Shown: in pieces, positions 1 through 5,601 of the stretch
How positions within the stretch are numbered: the first letter of the stretch is position 1
How the letters are laid out: the number at the start of each line of letters is the position of its first letter
Assembly: GCA_025362165.1 (NCBI GenBank)
Contig: JANYHY010000337.1
Location: 1-7,830 of the forward strand
Direction: 5' to 3'
DNA length: 7,830 nt
DNA from: Myxococcales bacterium
GTDB taxonomy: Bacteria > Myxococcota_A > Polyangia > Polyangiales > Polyangiaceae
Position numbers and translations under genes: made by a program
Notes under the pieces: generated by a model
What the model was told of the DNA's origin: nothing
What the model saw: the letters and a program-made list of their open reading frames with translations, nothing else
Databases searched by the model: none

Positions 1-822
1 CCAGCAGACGCGCCGGCAGACATCCCCGGCCTGGAGCTCGCCGGTGAGATCGATGCGCTTGGCTCGCACGTCCGCGGGCTTGCGTTGGGGGATCGCGTGT
101 TCGGTCTCGTCGGCGGCGGAGCGTACGCCGAGCACGTCGTCGCGCATGAACGAACGCTCGCGAAGATCCCCGACGGAGTTTCGTTCACGGACGCCGCCGC
201 GATCCCCGAGGCGTTCCTCACCGCCTACGACGCGATGGTCACGCAGTGCGGACTCTCTGCAGGCGAGACCGTACTCGTTCATGCTGTCGGCAGCGGCGTG
301 GGTACCGCCGCGGTGCAGATCGCCGAGGCGATCGGCGCACGCTCGATCGGGACCGCGCGCACGCAAGACAAACTCGCTCGCGCGAAATCCCTCGGGATGC
401 ACGAGGGTATTTGCGTGCAAGATGCAACCTTCTCCGATCGCGTCCTCTTGCTCACGAACGGGCAGGGAGCAGACGTGGTGCTCGAGCTCGTCGGCGGTGA
501 GTACGTCGCGCAAGATCTGATGTGCACGAAGGTCACCGGTCGGGTCGTCGTCGTCGGTCTCGTGGGAGGCGCGCGCGTCGACTTCGATCTTGCCGCGCTC
601 TTGCGAAAGCGGATCACCCTGCGAGGCACCGTGATGCGCGCGCGTCCGCTCGAAGAGAAGATCGCAGCCGCACACGTCCTCGCGCGCAACATCGCTCCGC
701 TCGTCGCGACCGGCGCCTACAAGCCCGTCGTGCACGCGGTCTTGCCGCTCGCCGAGGCCCGCAAAGCACACGAGCTCATGGCGAGCAACGCGACCTTCGG
801 CAAGATCGTTCTCGAGATCTAA
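1..822 (+). CDS. Quinone oxidoreductase, PIG3-type medium-chain dehydrogenase/reductase (5' end missing)
   Basis: The frame is open from base 1, so the gene starts before the window. The 273 visible residues end at TAA 820-822. Family members usually have about 325-330 residues, so roughly the first 50 are missing. The visible part begins in the GroES-like domain (DIPGLELAGEI, then LALGDRVFGL). It continues through the nucleotide-binding Rossmann turn VHAVGSGVGTAAVQIA and ends in the family tail GTVMRARPLEEKI and ATFGKIVLEI. The MRARPLEEK stretch is typical of the PIG3 (TP53I3-like) subgroup. That subgroup uses NADPH to reduce quinones in the cytoplasm and needs no zinc; no zinc-binding cysteine cluster is visible. 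The gene faces the minus-strand rhomboid-like gene with only 8 bases between the stop codons. The family call is firm; the physiological substrate is unknown. Confidence 0.9.
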   Translation, partial: PADAPADIPGLELAGEIDALGSHVRGLALGDRVFGLVGGGAYAEHVVAHERTLAKIPDGVSFTDAAAIPEAFLTAYDAMVTQCGLSAGETVLVHAVGSGVGTAAVQIAEAIGARSIGTARTQDKLARAKSLGMHEGICVQDATFSDRVLLLTNGQGADVVLELVGGEYVAQDLMCTKVTGRVVVVGLVGGARVDFDLAALLRKRITLRGTVMRARPLEEKIAAAHVLARNIAPLVATGAYKPVVHAVLPLAEARKAHELMASNATFGKIVLEI

Positions 823-829
823 TTAGATC
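816..829. repeat. Perfect 14-bp palindrome at the convergent gene ends
   Basis: GATCTAATTAGATC reads the same on both strands. It includes the TAA stop of the oxidoreductase and nearly reaches the TAG stop (831-833) of the opposing gene. It is AT-rich compared with its surroundings. It could form a short hairpin or cruciform, or bind a dimeric protein. There is no T-run, so it does not look like an ordinary intrinsic terminator. Confidence 0.5.
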
Positions 830-830
830 G

Positions 831-1628
831 CTAGTGACTGCGAGCGTGCGTGAGGCATAGCGAGCGGGGAGCACCGCACTTGGCGCAAGAGCACACGCGG
901 ATGTCCGCGCCGTCGTCCTCTTTCACGCCGCAGATCGCGCACGCTCGCCCTCCCGTGGGCTTCGGCGCGTCGCCTTGCTCGGAGCGCCGCGCGGCTTGTC
1001 GAACGCGCACGTTGCGGCTGCGCAGCCACTCGCGCCAGTAGCCTGCGAAGAAGAGCGCGTAGTTCGCTGTGGCCGCGAAGATCGCGCCGCGCTCGACCCA
1101 ACCGCCTGTCGCGAGCTGGTAGAGCAGGCTGGCGCCCGCGATCCAACCGAGCCACTTCACCTTCACGGGGATGACGAACATCAGGAAGATCTGCGCGTCT
1201 GGAAACAGCGTCGCGTATGCGAGGAAGAGCGTCTCCAACAAAAAGAAATTGCCTGCGCCTCCGAGCAGCGCAGCAACGAGAGTCGTGCCGAGCATGCCGA
1301 GGAGGTAGAACGCGTTGAGCTTGAACGCGCCCCATTCTTGCTCGAGGTTGGTGCCCATCATCCACACGAAGTAGATCCCGAACATCATCAAGATCGGCCG
1401 CGGCAGCGGGAATGAGCCTGTCGGCGGTGGCAAGAAGATGAACGTGACGAGGCGCCAGACCTCGCCATGGCGCACGGCGTCCATGTCCAAGACGAGCCGA
1501 TCCTCGATACCTGGGCGCGCGTACGTGAGCACGAACACGAGCGCCATCCCCGCGGCGATGAAGTAGGTGACGTTCGGGATCGCGAAGCGACCGAAGCGTC
1601 GCTCCAAGCGCGCGAGAAGGCGTTCCAT
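831..1628 (-). CDS. Rhomboid-like membrane protein lacking protease residues, with C-terminal Cys-rich zinc-ribbon-like tail
   Basis: A 265-residue integral membrane protein starting at ATG 1628. The N-terminal two thirds look like the rhomboid fold. The segment HGEVWRLVTFIFLPP (54-68) matches the rhomboid loop after helix 1, and GTNLEQEWGAFKLNAFYLLG (92-111) matches the helix 2/3 region. Hydrophobic helices lie near 20-36, 78-91, 103-122, 126-142, 146-166 and 183-198. The catalytic GxSG is not present; the corresponding stretch reads GGAGNFFLLETL. No catalytic His is seen in the last helix, which reads AATANYALFFAGYW. An inactive, Derlin/pseudorhomboid-like role is therefore more likely than proteolysis. 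The cytosolic tail has an ordered Cys/His set: C230-x2-C233, C246-x-C248-x2-C251, C258-x2-H261. This suggests bound zinc. The gene lies 41 bases downstream of the minus-strand lipoprotein and may be co-transcribed with it. Its ribosome-binding site is weak. Confidence 0.75.
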   Translation of the reverse strand: MERLLARLERRFGRFAIPNVTYFIAAGMALVFVLTYARPGIEDRLVLDMDAVRHGEVWRLVTFIFLPPPTGSFPLPRPILMMFGIYFVWMMGTNLEQEWGAFKLNAFYLLGMLGTTLVAALLGGAGNFFLLETLFLAYATLFPDAQIFLMFVIPVKVKWLGWIAGASLLYQLATGGWVERGAIFAATANYALFFAGYWREWLRSRNVRVRQAARRSEQGDAPKPTGGRACAICGVKEDDGADIRVCSCAKCGAPRSLCLTHARSH

Positions 1629-1669
1629 CTATCGCGTGGACTACTACGCCATCACGCTTGCTGCCACGC

Positions 1670-2221
1670 TCAGTTGAATGGGGCTCCGCATTGCTGCCAC
1701 TGCACGACCTTGCCGATGTCTCCAGGCTGAGCCGCTGTGCGGCCCTTGGACATGTCTGGGATAGGCATCGCTTGAGTGCCGCACGCCCCTTGTAGATTGC
1801 ACACGAACGACGAGGCGTCGATGTCGATGGTGCATGGGTTCACGTACGGCTTGCCGGCGACTTTGTAGGTCGTGAGGTTCGCGTACGCGCTCGCGGGATC
1901 GTTGATGAACGGATTGAGCGCAGTACCGCCGTGGCAGTTGCTGTCCGCGCACGCCCACTTGCCCGTCGCAGCCATCAGCGGCCAGATGTCCGTCGAGAAC
2001 TTCACCGTACAAAGACCGCCGTCGATCGGACCCGCGCCATTGCAGAGCGCGCCTGCGTCCGTGCCGGGCGCGCTACCGTCGATGTTGGTCACCGGGAAAT
2101 GATCATGAGACAAGCCCGAAGGGTTGCCGTAGTTCCCGCTCGTCTCGAGGTTGCACGCCATGAAGGTCCCGACGCTCGAGCTCACGAGCACGAGACAAGC
2201 GAGGAGGCCACGCGTCGTCAT
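1670..2221 (-). CDS. Lipoprotein with CX4CH haem-type motif (cytochrome c-like)
   Basis: I chose ATG 2221 because it places a signal peptide at the N-terminus (MTTRGLLACLVLVSSSVGTFMAC). The frame stays open for 40 more codons upstream, but those residues look like translated control DNA. Cys23 is the probable lipidation site, although the lipobox FMAC is not ideal. The mature 161 residues begin with a Gly/Asp/Pro-rich linker. They then contain FSTDIWPLM (75-83), C91-ADSN-C96-H97-GG, and near the end ACGTQAMPIPDM. The last segment could supply an axial Met (M152 or M157). The protein ends with VVQWQQCGAPFN, a pattern common in myxobacterial haem-domain lipoproteins. The spacing between the cysteines is four residues, not the usual two. 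Many such proteins are annotated only as hypothetical. I infer a membrane-anchored electron-transfer role; haem attachment is not proven. Little Shine-Dalgarno signal is seen. Confidence 0.75.
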   Translation of the reverse strand: MTTRGLLACLVLVSSSVGTFMACNLETSGNYGNPSGLSHDHFPVTNIDGSAPGTDAGALCNGAGPIDGGLCTVKFSTDIWPLMAATGKWACADSNCHGGTALNPFINDPASAYANLTTYKVAGKPYVNPCTIDIDASSFVCNLQGACGTQAMPIPDMSKGRTAAQPGDIGKVVQWQQCGAPFN

Positions 2222-2235
2222 GGGTACACACTCAT

Positions 2236-2251
2236 AGCAGCACGCGTGCCC
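2236..2251 (-). promoter_or_regulatory. Sigma54-like -24/-12 element, leftward
   Basis: On the minus strand this reads GGGCACG-CGTG-CTGCT. The sigma54 consensus is TGGCACG-N4-TTGCW, so 10 of 12 defined positions match, with the required GG-N10-GC spacing. Against it, transcription would begin near 2225, leaving only about four bases before the ATG at 2221 and no room for a ribosome-binding site. Confidence 0.3.
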
Positions 2252-2275
2252 GTTCTGATCACGCGAGATCTGCCG

Positions 2276-2306
2276 TCGATCGTGACGTCCAGTAGATCGA
2301 TCGTGA
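2276..2306. repeat. Two 10-bp direct repeats, 21 bp apart (possible activator sites)
   Basis: TCGATCGTGA occurs at 2276-2285 and again at 2297-2306. The 21-bp offset is about two helical turns, so a protein would see both copies on the same face. They sit roughly 90-125 bases upstream of the start predicted from the rightward sigma54-like site, where enhancer-binding proteins usually bind. A related core, GATCGTGA, recurs at the base of the hairpin at 2620-2654. Confidence 0.4.
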
Positions 2307-2372
2307 TCCACCGACGGGTCGTTCATTGCCCAACCAGACACGATTTTGCCTGAAATTAGCTGGGTTCACGCG

Positions 2373-2388
2373 TGGCCCGGGCCGTGCA
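2373..2388 (+). promoter_or_regulatory. Sigma54-like -24/-12 element, rightward
   Basis: TGGCCCG-GGCC-GTGCA matches TGGCACG-N4-TTGCW at 10 of 12 defined positions, with GG at 2374-2375 and GC at 2386-2387 exactly ten bases apart. The predicted start is near 2399. That leaves a leader of about 12 bases carrying GAGG (2401-2404), six bases ahead of the ATG at 2411. This is the best promoter candidate for the DUF4266/DUF3570 cluster. Confidence 0.4.
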
Positions 2389-2410
2389 AAACATGTTCGT
2401 GAGGTCAATC

Positions 2411-2626
2411 ATGCACAAGCCCCTCATCCTCTCCCTGGTCGCCGCCATCTCGCTCGCCTGCGCGAGTGGCTGCGCGAGCGTCGCTCCCTACGAGCGCGGC
2501 ACTCTCGCGCATCCGTCGATGAGCCCACAAGACCTGGCCTCTGGCCTCGACGAACACGTCCGCGCTGTCTCCGAAGGCGCGACCGGTGGATTCGGCGGTG
2601 GTGGAGGCGGCTGCGGCTGCAATTGA
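2411..2626 (+). CDS. DUF4266-type small lipoprotein with Gly-rich CGCN tail
   Basis: The 71-residue product starts at ATG 2411, preceded by GAGG with a 6-nt spacer. A GTG 39 bases upstream is in frame but falls at the sigma54-like site and would bury the signal peptide. The signal MHKPLILSLVAAISLACASGC ends at Cys21, the probable lipidated residue. CASVAPYERGTLAHPSM and DEHVRAVSEGATGG follow. The protein closes with six glycines and C68-G-C70-N71. The CASV-PYxRGTLA block and the GGGCGCN end are hallmarks of DUF4266. That family has no known function and is usually encoded beside a DUF3570 protein, as here. The C-x-C tail could bind metal or be modified. GAT at 56-58 loosely resembles the core of the ApbE flavin-attachment motif. 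Both ideas are inference. The stop codon lies inside the 5' arm of the first downstream hairpin. Confidence 0.88.
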   Translation: MHKPLILSLVAAISLACASGCASVAPYERGTLAHPSMSPQDLASGLDEHVRAVSEGATGGFGGGGGGCGCN

Positions 2627-2654
2627 TCGTGACCGCCAAAGGCACGATCAATTG
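2620..2654 (+). terminator. Long hairpin over the DUF4266 stop codon (attenuator or terminator-like)
   Basis: CAATTGATCGTG at 2620-2631 pairs perfectly over 12 bp with CACGATCAATTG at 2643-2654, around an 11-base loop. The loop and top of the stem can refold into GCC-AAA-GGC. The TGA stop (2624-2626) lies in the 5' arm, so ribosomes finishing the lipoprotein would disrupt the hairpin. Four G residues follow the stem rather than T, so a simple intrinsic terminator is doubtful. Confidence 0.4.
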
Positions 2655-2690
2655 GGGCGTGCCAACGGCACCTCCCCTTGCCAGAGGCCG

Positions 2691-2716
2691 TTGATGTCCG
2701 CCGAAGGCGGCATCAA
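2691..2716. repeat. Bulged hairpin with GAA triloop
   Basis: TTGATG pairs with CATCAA and CCGCC pairs with GGCGG, giving 11 bp with one unpaired T (2697) and a GAA loop closed by C-G. C(GNA)G loops are known to be unusually stable in single-stranded DNA. Confidence 0.5.
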
Positions 2717-2727
2717 GTCAGGCTTTA

Positions 2728-2755
2728 TCCTAGCGACCCGCAGGGTCGGCTAGGA
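2728..2755. repeat. Bulged hairpin with GCA triloop
   Basis: TCCTAGC pairs with GCTAGGA and GACCC pairs with GGGTC, giving 12 bp with one unpaired G (2748) and a GCA loop closed by C-G. It has the same plan as the 2691-2716 hairpin, but with the bulge on the other arm. It ends 30 bases before the barrel gene start. Confidence 0.5.
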
Positions 2756-2785
2756 CTTAGAGGTTGAGTTTAGTAGGGTAGCCCG

Positions 2786-5029
2786 GTGCGCGCTCCGAGG
2801 CTCACCGTCGCCGTTGCGCTCGCGCTGATCCTCGGGTTTGCGCCTGGTGCGCGCGCTGCTTCGATCGACGACACGACTGTGGCGTCTGTTCAACAGGTGC
2901 TCACGGACGACTATGGATCCGCGGCGTTTGGGCCAGCGAAGACCAAGCTTACGGCGCTGCTCGACAAGTGCACGAAGGCCAAGTGCTCGGGCGCGACCAA
3001 GGCGCGCATCCTCATCGGGCTCGGGATGGTGGCGTCGCAACTGGGCGCATCGGATGACGCGAAGAATCAGTTCGTCTCTGCGCTGCAGCTCAGCGCGACC
3101 GCGAGCTTGCCGTCGTCAGGCACGACACCGAACATTCGCAACGAGTGGGCCGAAGCGCAAAAGATCGTCGCGCCGCCACCTCCGCCAGTTCCGGTTCCTC
3201 CGCCGCCAGTCCCGGTTCCTCCGCCGCCGACCCCGACTTCGCCCGCAGCTCCAGCTCCGACTCCGACTCCGCCGCCGCCGACTCCAGCTCCCGCAGCACC
3301 CACCACAGGCACGAAGATCCCTGGATGGAACAACACGACCGCCTTCCAGCTCGCGAGCGCAGGTCTCGCGGCGGACCTCGCGGGCAAGCTAGACGAGTGC
3401 ATCTCGAAGGACAAGGAGTCACTAGAGCTCGAGGAGCAGCCACGCACGCGCATGCACCTCGCGTCGTGTGAGCGACGGAGCGGCAAGCTGCTCGACGCGC
3501 TGAGAGACAACATGAAGGCGCTGCAAGGCGGCATGGAGAAGCGGGACACGCTCGTCATGCGCGCGGCGCGAGACAAGGTGACCGCTCTGCTCGCGCGCAT
3601 CCCGCACGTCACGTTCGTCGTGCCTCCAGGTGTGACCGATCTCGGCGTCACGTTCGACGATCGCGCAGTGCCCAATGAAGCGCTCAGCAAGCGCTTCTCG
3701 ATCGATCCCGGCAAGCACACCGTGCACGCCGAGGGTGCGCAGGGATCGATCCCGCTCGCGTTCGACGGCGAGTACGAGGTGAAGGAAGGTGAGTTGCTCA
3801 CAGTCACGCTCGCCCTGAAATCCCAGGGCTCCGAGTACCTCACGCCCGGCCAGCTCAAGTGCATGCTCGGCGCCAAGAGCCAGGAGGAGGTCGTCAAATG
3901 CCTGCCTCAGGATCAGAAGGCGCTCGTCGTGAAGATCGGACTCGAAGGCGCCATTTATACGGACACGAACAGCGTGAACGTGGCCTCTCCGAGCATGAAC
4001 GCGAACGTGGCCTCTCCGACCGCGGGATGGAACGTCGGCGGTAACTTCCTCGTCGACGTCGTCACGGCGGCTTCGCCCGACGTCGTGTCTTCCGCGTCTC
4101 GGCACTTCCGTGATCGGCGCTACGCAGGCGCATTGAACGGCGGGTACAAATACAAATTCGTCGGCGTGCAAGCGATGGGCAACCTCTCCGTCGAGAGCGA
4201 CTATGTCTCTGCGGGCGGCGGCGGCGCGGTCACGGCGGACCTGCGCGACAAGCTGCTCACGCCGCGCGTCGCGTACAGCTACTCGCACGACACGATCGGT
4301 CGCTCGACGACATCGTTCAGCGTCTTCTCTCACACGCTCGAGACGCACAACGTCGAGGCGGGTTTGACGATGGTGCTATCGCCGCGCACTTTGTTGTTGG
4401 TGTCCGCGACAGCGCAGTTCGAACGCGGTGATCAGAGCAAGCCCTACCGCTACATCCCGCTCTTCGATCCGTCGCTCGCGGGCCGCATCCCTGTCGGCGC
4501 GACGGTGGATCTCGTGAACCGCACGCGCCTACCGCTTCGGCCGATCGAGCAGCTGCCCACGGAGCGAGATCGGTACGCGGTCGGCGTTCGGCTCGCGCAC
4601 CGCATCCCGAGCCTTGGCGCGACGCTGCGTTTGGACGAGCGGCTCTACTACGACACATGGTCGACCAAGGCGACGACTACGGACGGCAGGTTCGTCGTCG
4701 ACGCCGGACGCCGTGTCCGCGTGTGGCCGCACGCACGCGTCAACGCGCAGACCGGGACGAGCTTTTATCAGCTCGCCTACGCCGCGGTGCTCAACCAAGA
4801 CGGATCGATCACGGTGCCGCTCTTTCGCACGACCGACCGCGAGCTCTCTCCGCTGATCACGCTCACAGGCGGCGCGGGTATTCGCGTCGGGCTCACCAAC
4901 CCCGACGCGAAGGCGCAGGTCGGGCTTACGCTTCAAGGCGACGTCATGTACACGCGCTTCCTCAACGCGCTGTACGAGACCTCGCGCACGGCGGTCTACG
5001 GGACGTTCGGCATGGACGCGGAGTTTTGA
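2786..5029 (+). CDS. Outer-membrane protein: TPR-like and PEGA-like periplasmic region fused to a DUF3570 beta-barrel
   Basis: The 747-residue product starts at GTG 2786, with AGGG (2775-2778) seven bases upstream. A signal peptide is cut near ARA-AS (24/25). Residues 30-125 are helical and TPR-like. Residues 129-173 are a Pro/Ala linker with repeated PVPVPPP. Residues 185-270 form a second helical stretch containing TRMHLASCERRSGKLLDAL. Residues 274-345 resemble PEGA: VTFDDRAVP, then SIDPGKHTVHAEG. A short GQLKCMLGAKSQEEVVKCL segment leads into the barrel. From about 385 to the C-terminal Phe the pattern is DUF3570: NVASP, FLVDVVTAASPDVV (421-434), alternating strands, PYRYIPLF, PTERDRYAVGVRLAHRIP and RLYYDTW. 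DUF3570 proteins are predicted outer-membrane barrels, usually encoded beside DUF4266 lipoproteins. The long N-terminal extension appears unusual. The cytochrome gene begins two bases after the stop. Confidence 0.85.
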   Translation: MRAPRLTVAVALALILGFAPGARAASIDDTTVASVQQVLTDDYGSAAFGPAKTKLTALLDKCTKAKCSGATKARILIGLGMVASQLGASDDAKNQFVSALQLSATASLPSSGTTPNIRNEWAEAQKIVAPPPPPVPVPPPPVPVPPPPTPTSPAAPAPTPTPPPPTPAPAAPTTGTKIPGWNNTTAFQLASAGLAADLAGKLDECISKDKESLELEEQPRTRMHLASCERRSGKLLDALRDNMKALQGGMEKRDTLVMRAARDKVTALLARIPHVTFVVPPGVTDLGVTFDDRAVPNEALSKRFSIDPGKHTVHAEGAQGSIPLAFDGEYEVKEGELLTVTLALKSQGSEYLTPGQLKCMLGAKSQEEVVKCLPQDQKALVVKIGLEGAIYTDTNSVNVASPSMNANVASPTAGWNVGGNFLVDVVTAASPDVVSSASRHFRDRRYAGALNGGYKYKFVGVQAMGNLSVESDYVSAGGGGAVTADLRDKLLTPRVAYSYSHDTIGRSTTSFSVFSHTLETHNVEAGLTMVLSPRTLLLVSATAQFERGDQSKPYRYIPLFDPSLAGRIPVGATVDLVNRTRLPLRPIEQLPTERDRYAVGVRLAHRIPSLGATLRLDERLYYDTWSTKATTTDGRFVVDAGRRVRVWPHARVNAQTGTSFYQLAYAAVLNQDGSITVPLFRTTDRELSPLITLTGGAGIRVGLTNPDAKAQVGLTLQGDVMYTRFLNALYETSRTAVYGTFGMDAEF
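3184..3225 (+). repeat. 21-bp tandem duplication encoding PVPVPPP
   Basis: The 21-base unit at 3184-3204 is repeated at 3205-3225 with a single T/C difference (3190 against 3211). It lengthens the proline linker by seven residues. A degenerate third unit follows. Confidence 0.75.
3976..4019 (+). repeat. 17-bp direct repeat encoding NVASP at the start of the barrel
   Basis: GAACGTGGCCTCTCCGA occurs at 3976-3992 and, identically, at 4003-4019. The 27-base offset gives nine residues per unit (NVASPSMNA, then NVASPTAGW). Identity at third codon positions suggests a fairly recent duplication at the start of the DUF3570 domain. Confidence 0.7.
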
Positions 5030-5031
5030 CG

Positions 5032-5601
5032 ATGCGCCAACTCTTCTTCATCGTGCTCGTTTCGAGCCTTGTTTTGGCTGGTATCGGCGCGTGCGGTGAT
5101 CCCGTGTACGACGCGCAGATCAAGTCGCTCGGCGACGAACAAGCCAACGTGCCTCAGGGAGAGTTTCATCGCGCAGGGCAACCGTGCGAGCTCTGTCACT
5201 CGTCGAGCGGTCCGGCGTCGGCGTCGCCGTTCACTGTCGCGGGGACCATCTTCGCGCAACAAGCGTCGGCGATTGGAGTGGACGGCGTCACCGTCGCGAT
5301 GACCGACACGACTGGCTCGTCGTTCGTCACCAAGACCAACTGCGTGGGCAACTTCTTCGTGCGCCCTGGCCAATGGGACCCTGCGTTCCCGATCTTGGCG
5401 CGCATCGTCAGGGACAATCGCTCGCGCACGATGCAAGGACAGATCGGTCGCGAACGCAGCTGCGCCAACTGTCACAAGGATCCATTCTCCAGCTACGAGC
5501 GGCTCTCGTCTGTCGGTCACGTGTATTTGTATTCGCCAGACGACGTCGTGCCGACGCCGCCCACGTGTCCGGTCAATCCACGCGTGGGAGGAGGTAACTA
5601 G
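5032..5601 (+). CDS. Di-haem c-type cytochrome lipoprotein with a beta-sandwich-like insert
   Basis: The 189-residue product starts at ATG 5032, with GGAG (5020-5023) eight bases upstream inside the preceding gene. The frame is open much further upstream, but that part overlaps the barrel gene and lacks a signal. The signal MRQLFFIVLVSSLVLAGIGAC gives lipobox IGAC and lipidated Cys21. There are two classical CXXCH haem sites: C52-EL-C55-H56 and C144-AN-C147-H148. The 90 residues between them contain FTVAGTIFAQ and GVTVAMTDTTGSSFVTKTNCVGNFFV. This resembles carboxypeptidase-regulatory or Ig-like beta-sandwich domains. The tail is Pro/Gly-rich and ends in GGGN. Only 2 bases separate it from the barrel gene, and its stop overlaps the next start by one base, so the three genes are probably co-translated. 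Role inferred: electron transfer at a membrane surface, perhaps through or at the barrel. Confidence 0.85.
   Translation: MRQLFFIVLVSSLVLAGIGACGDPVYDAQIKSLGDEQANVPQGEFHRAGQPCELCHSSSGPASASPFTVAGTIFAQQASAIGVDGVTVAMTDTTGSSFVTKTNCVGNFFVRPGQWDPAFPILARIVRDNRSRTMQGQIGRERSCANCHKDPFSSYERLSSVGHVYLYSPDDVVPTPPTCPVNPRVGGGN

Larger units (their letters stand above)
2222..2410. promoter_or_regulatory. Divergent intergenic control region
   Basis: This 189-base gap separates the minus-strand CX4CH lipoprotein (start 2221) from the plus-strand DUF4266-type lipoprotein (start 2411), so it must hold both promoters. It contains a sigma54-like element facing each way, a pair of 10-bp direct repeats between them, and a relatively AT-rich patch around 2339-2367. 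No convincing sigma70-type -35/-10 pair was found for either gene. Confidence 0.65.
2620..2755. repeat. Array of triloop hairpins between the DUF4266 and DUF3570 genes
   Basis: Five short inverted motifs follow one another with a three-base loop in each. They are GCC-AAA-GGC at 2635-2643, GCC-AAC-GGC at 2661-2669, GCC-AGA-GGC at 2680-2688, GCC-GAA-GGC at 2700-2708, and CCC-GCA-GGG at 2737-2745. Three of them sit in much longer stems (2620-2654, 2691-2716, 2728-2755), and the second has a 5-bp GTGCC/GGCAC stem. No coding frame is evident in the gap. The array could be a structured leader for the barrel gene, an attenuator or mRNA-stabilising element, or a REP-like DNA element. Nothing shows which. 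Confidence 0.6.

Noticed and set aside
2222..2341. N-terminal extension of the minus-strand CX4CH lipoprotein to 2341
   Set aside because: The 40 extra residues are polar and His/Asp/Arg-rich, run through the control repeats, and precede a clear signal peptide starting at 2221.
2620..2785. IS200/IS605 end or REP element as the origin of the hairpin array
   Set aside because: The triloop, bulged hairpins are suggestive, but no transposase, no target tetranucleotide foot next to the stems, and no second copy are seen in the window.
3067..4348. Long open frames on the minus strand opposite the DUF3570 gene
   Set aside because: They mirror GC-rich codon bias of the real gene, are low-complexity or Arg-rich, and show no family motif.
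4657..5031. Upstream extension of the di-haem lipoprotein frame across the end of the barrel gene
   Set aside because: The extension is Arg-rich, overlaps the DUF3570 coding sequence in another frame, and would hide the lipoprotein signal that begins at ATG 5032 behind GGAG.
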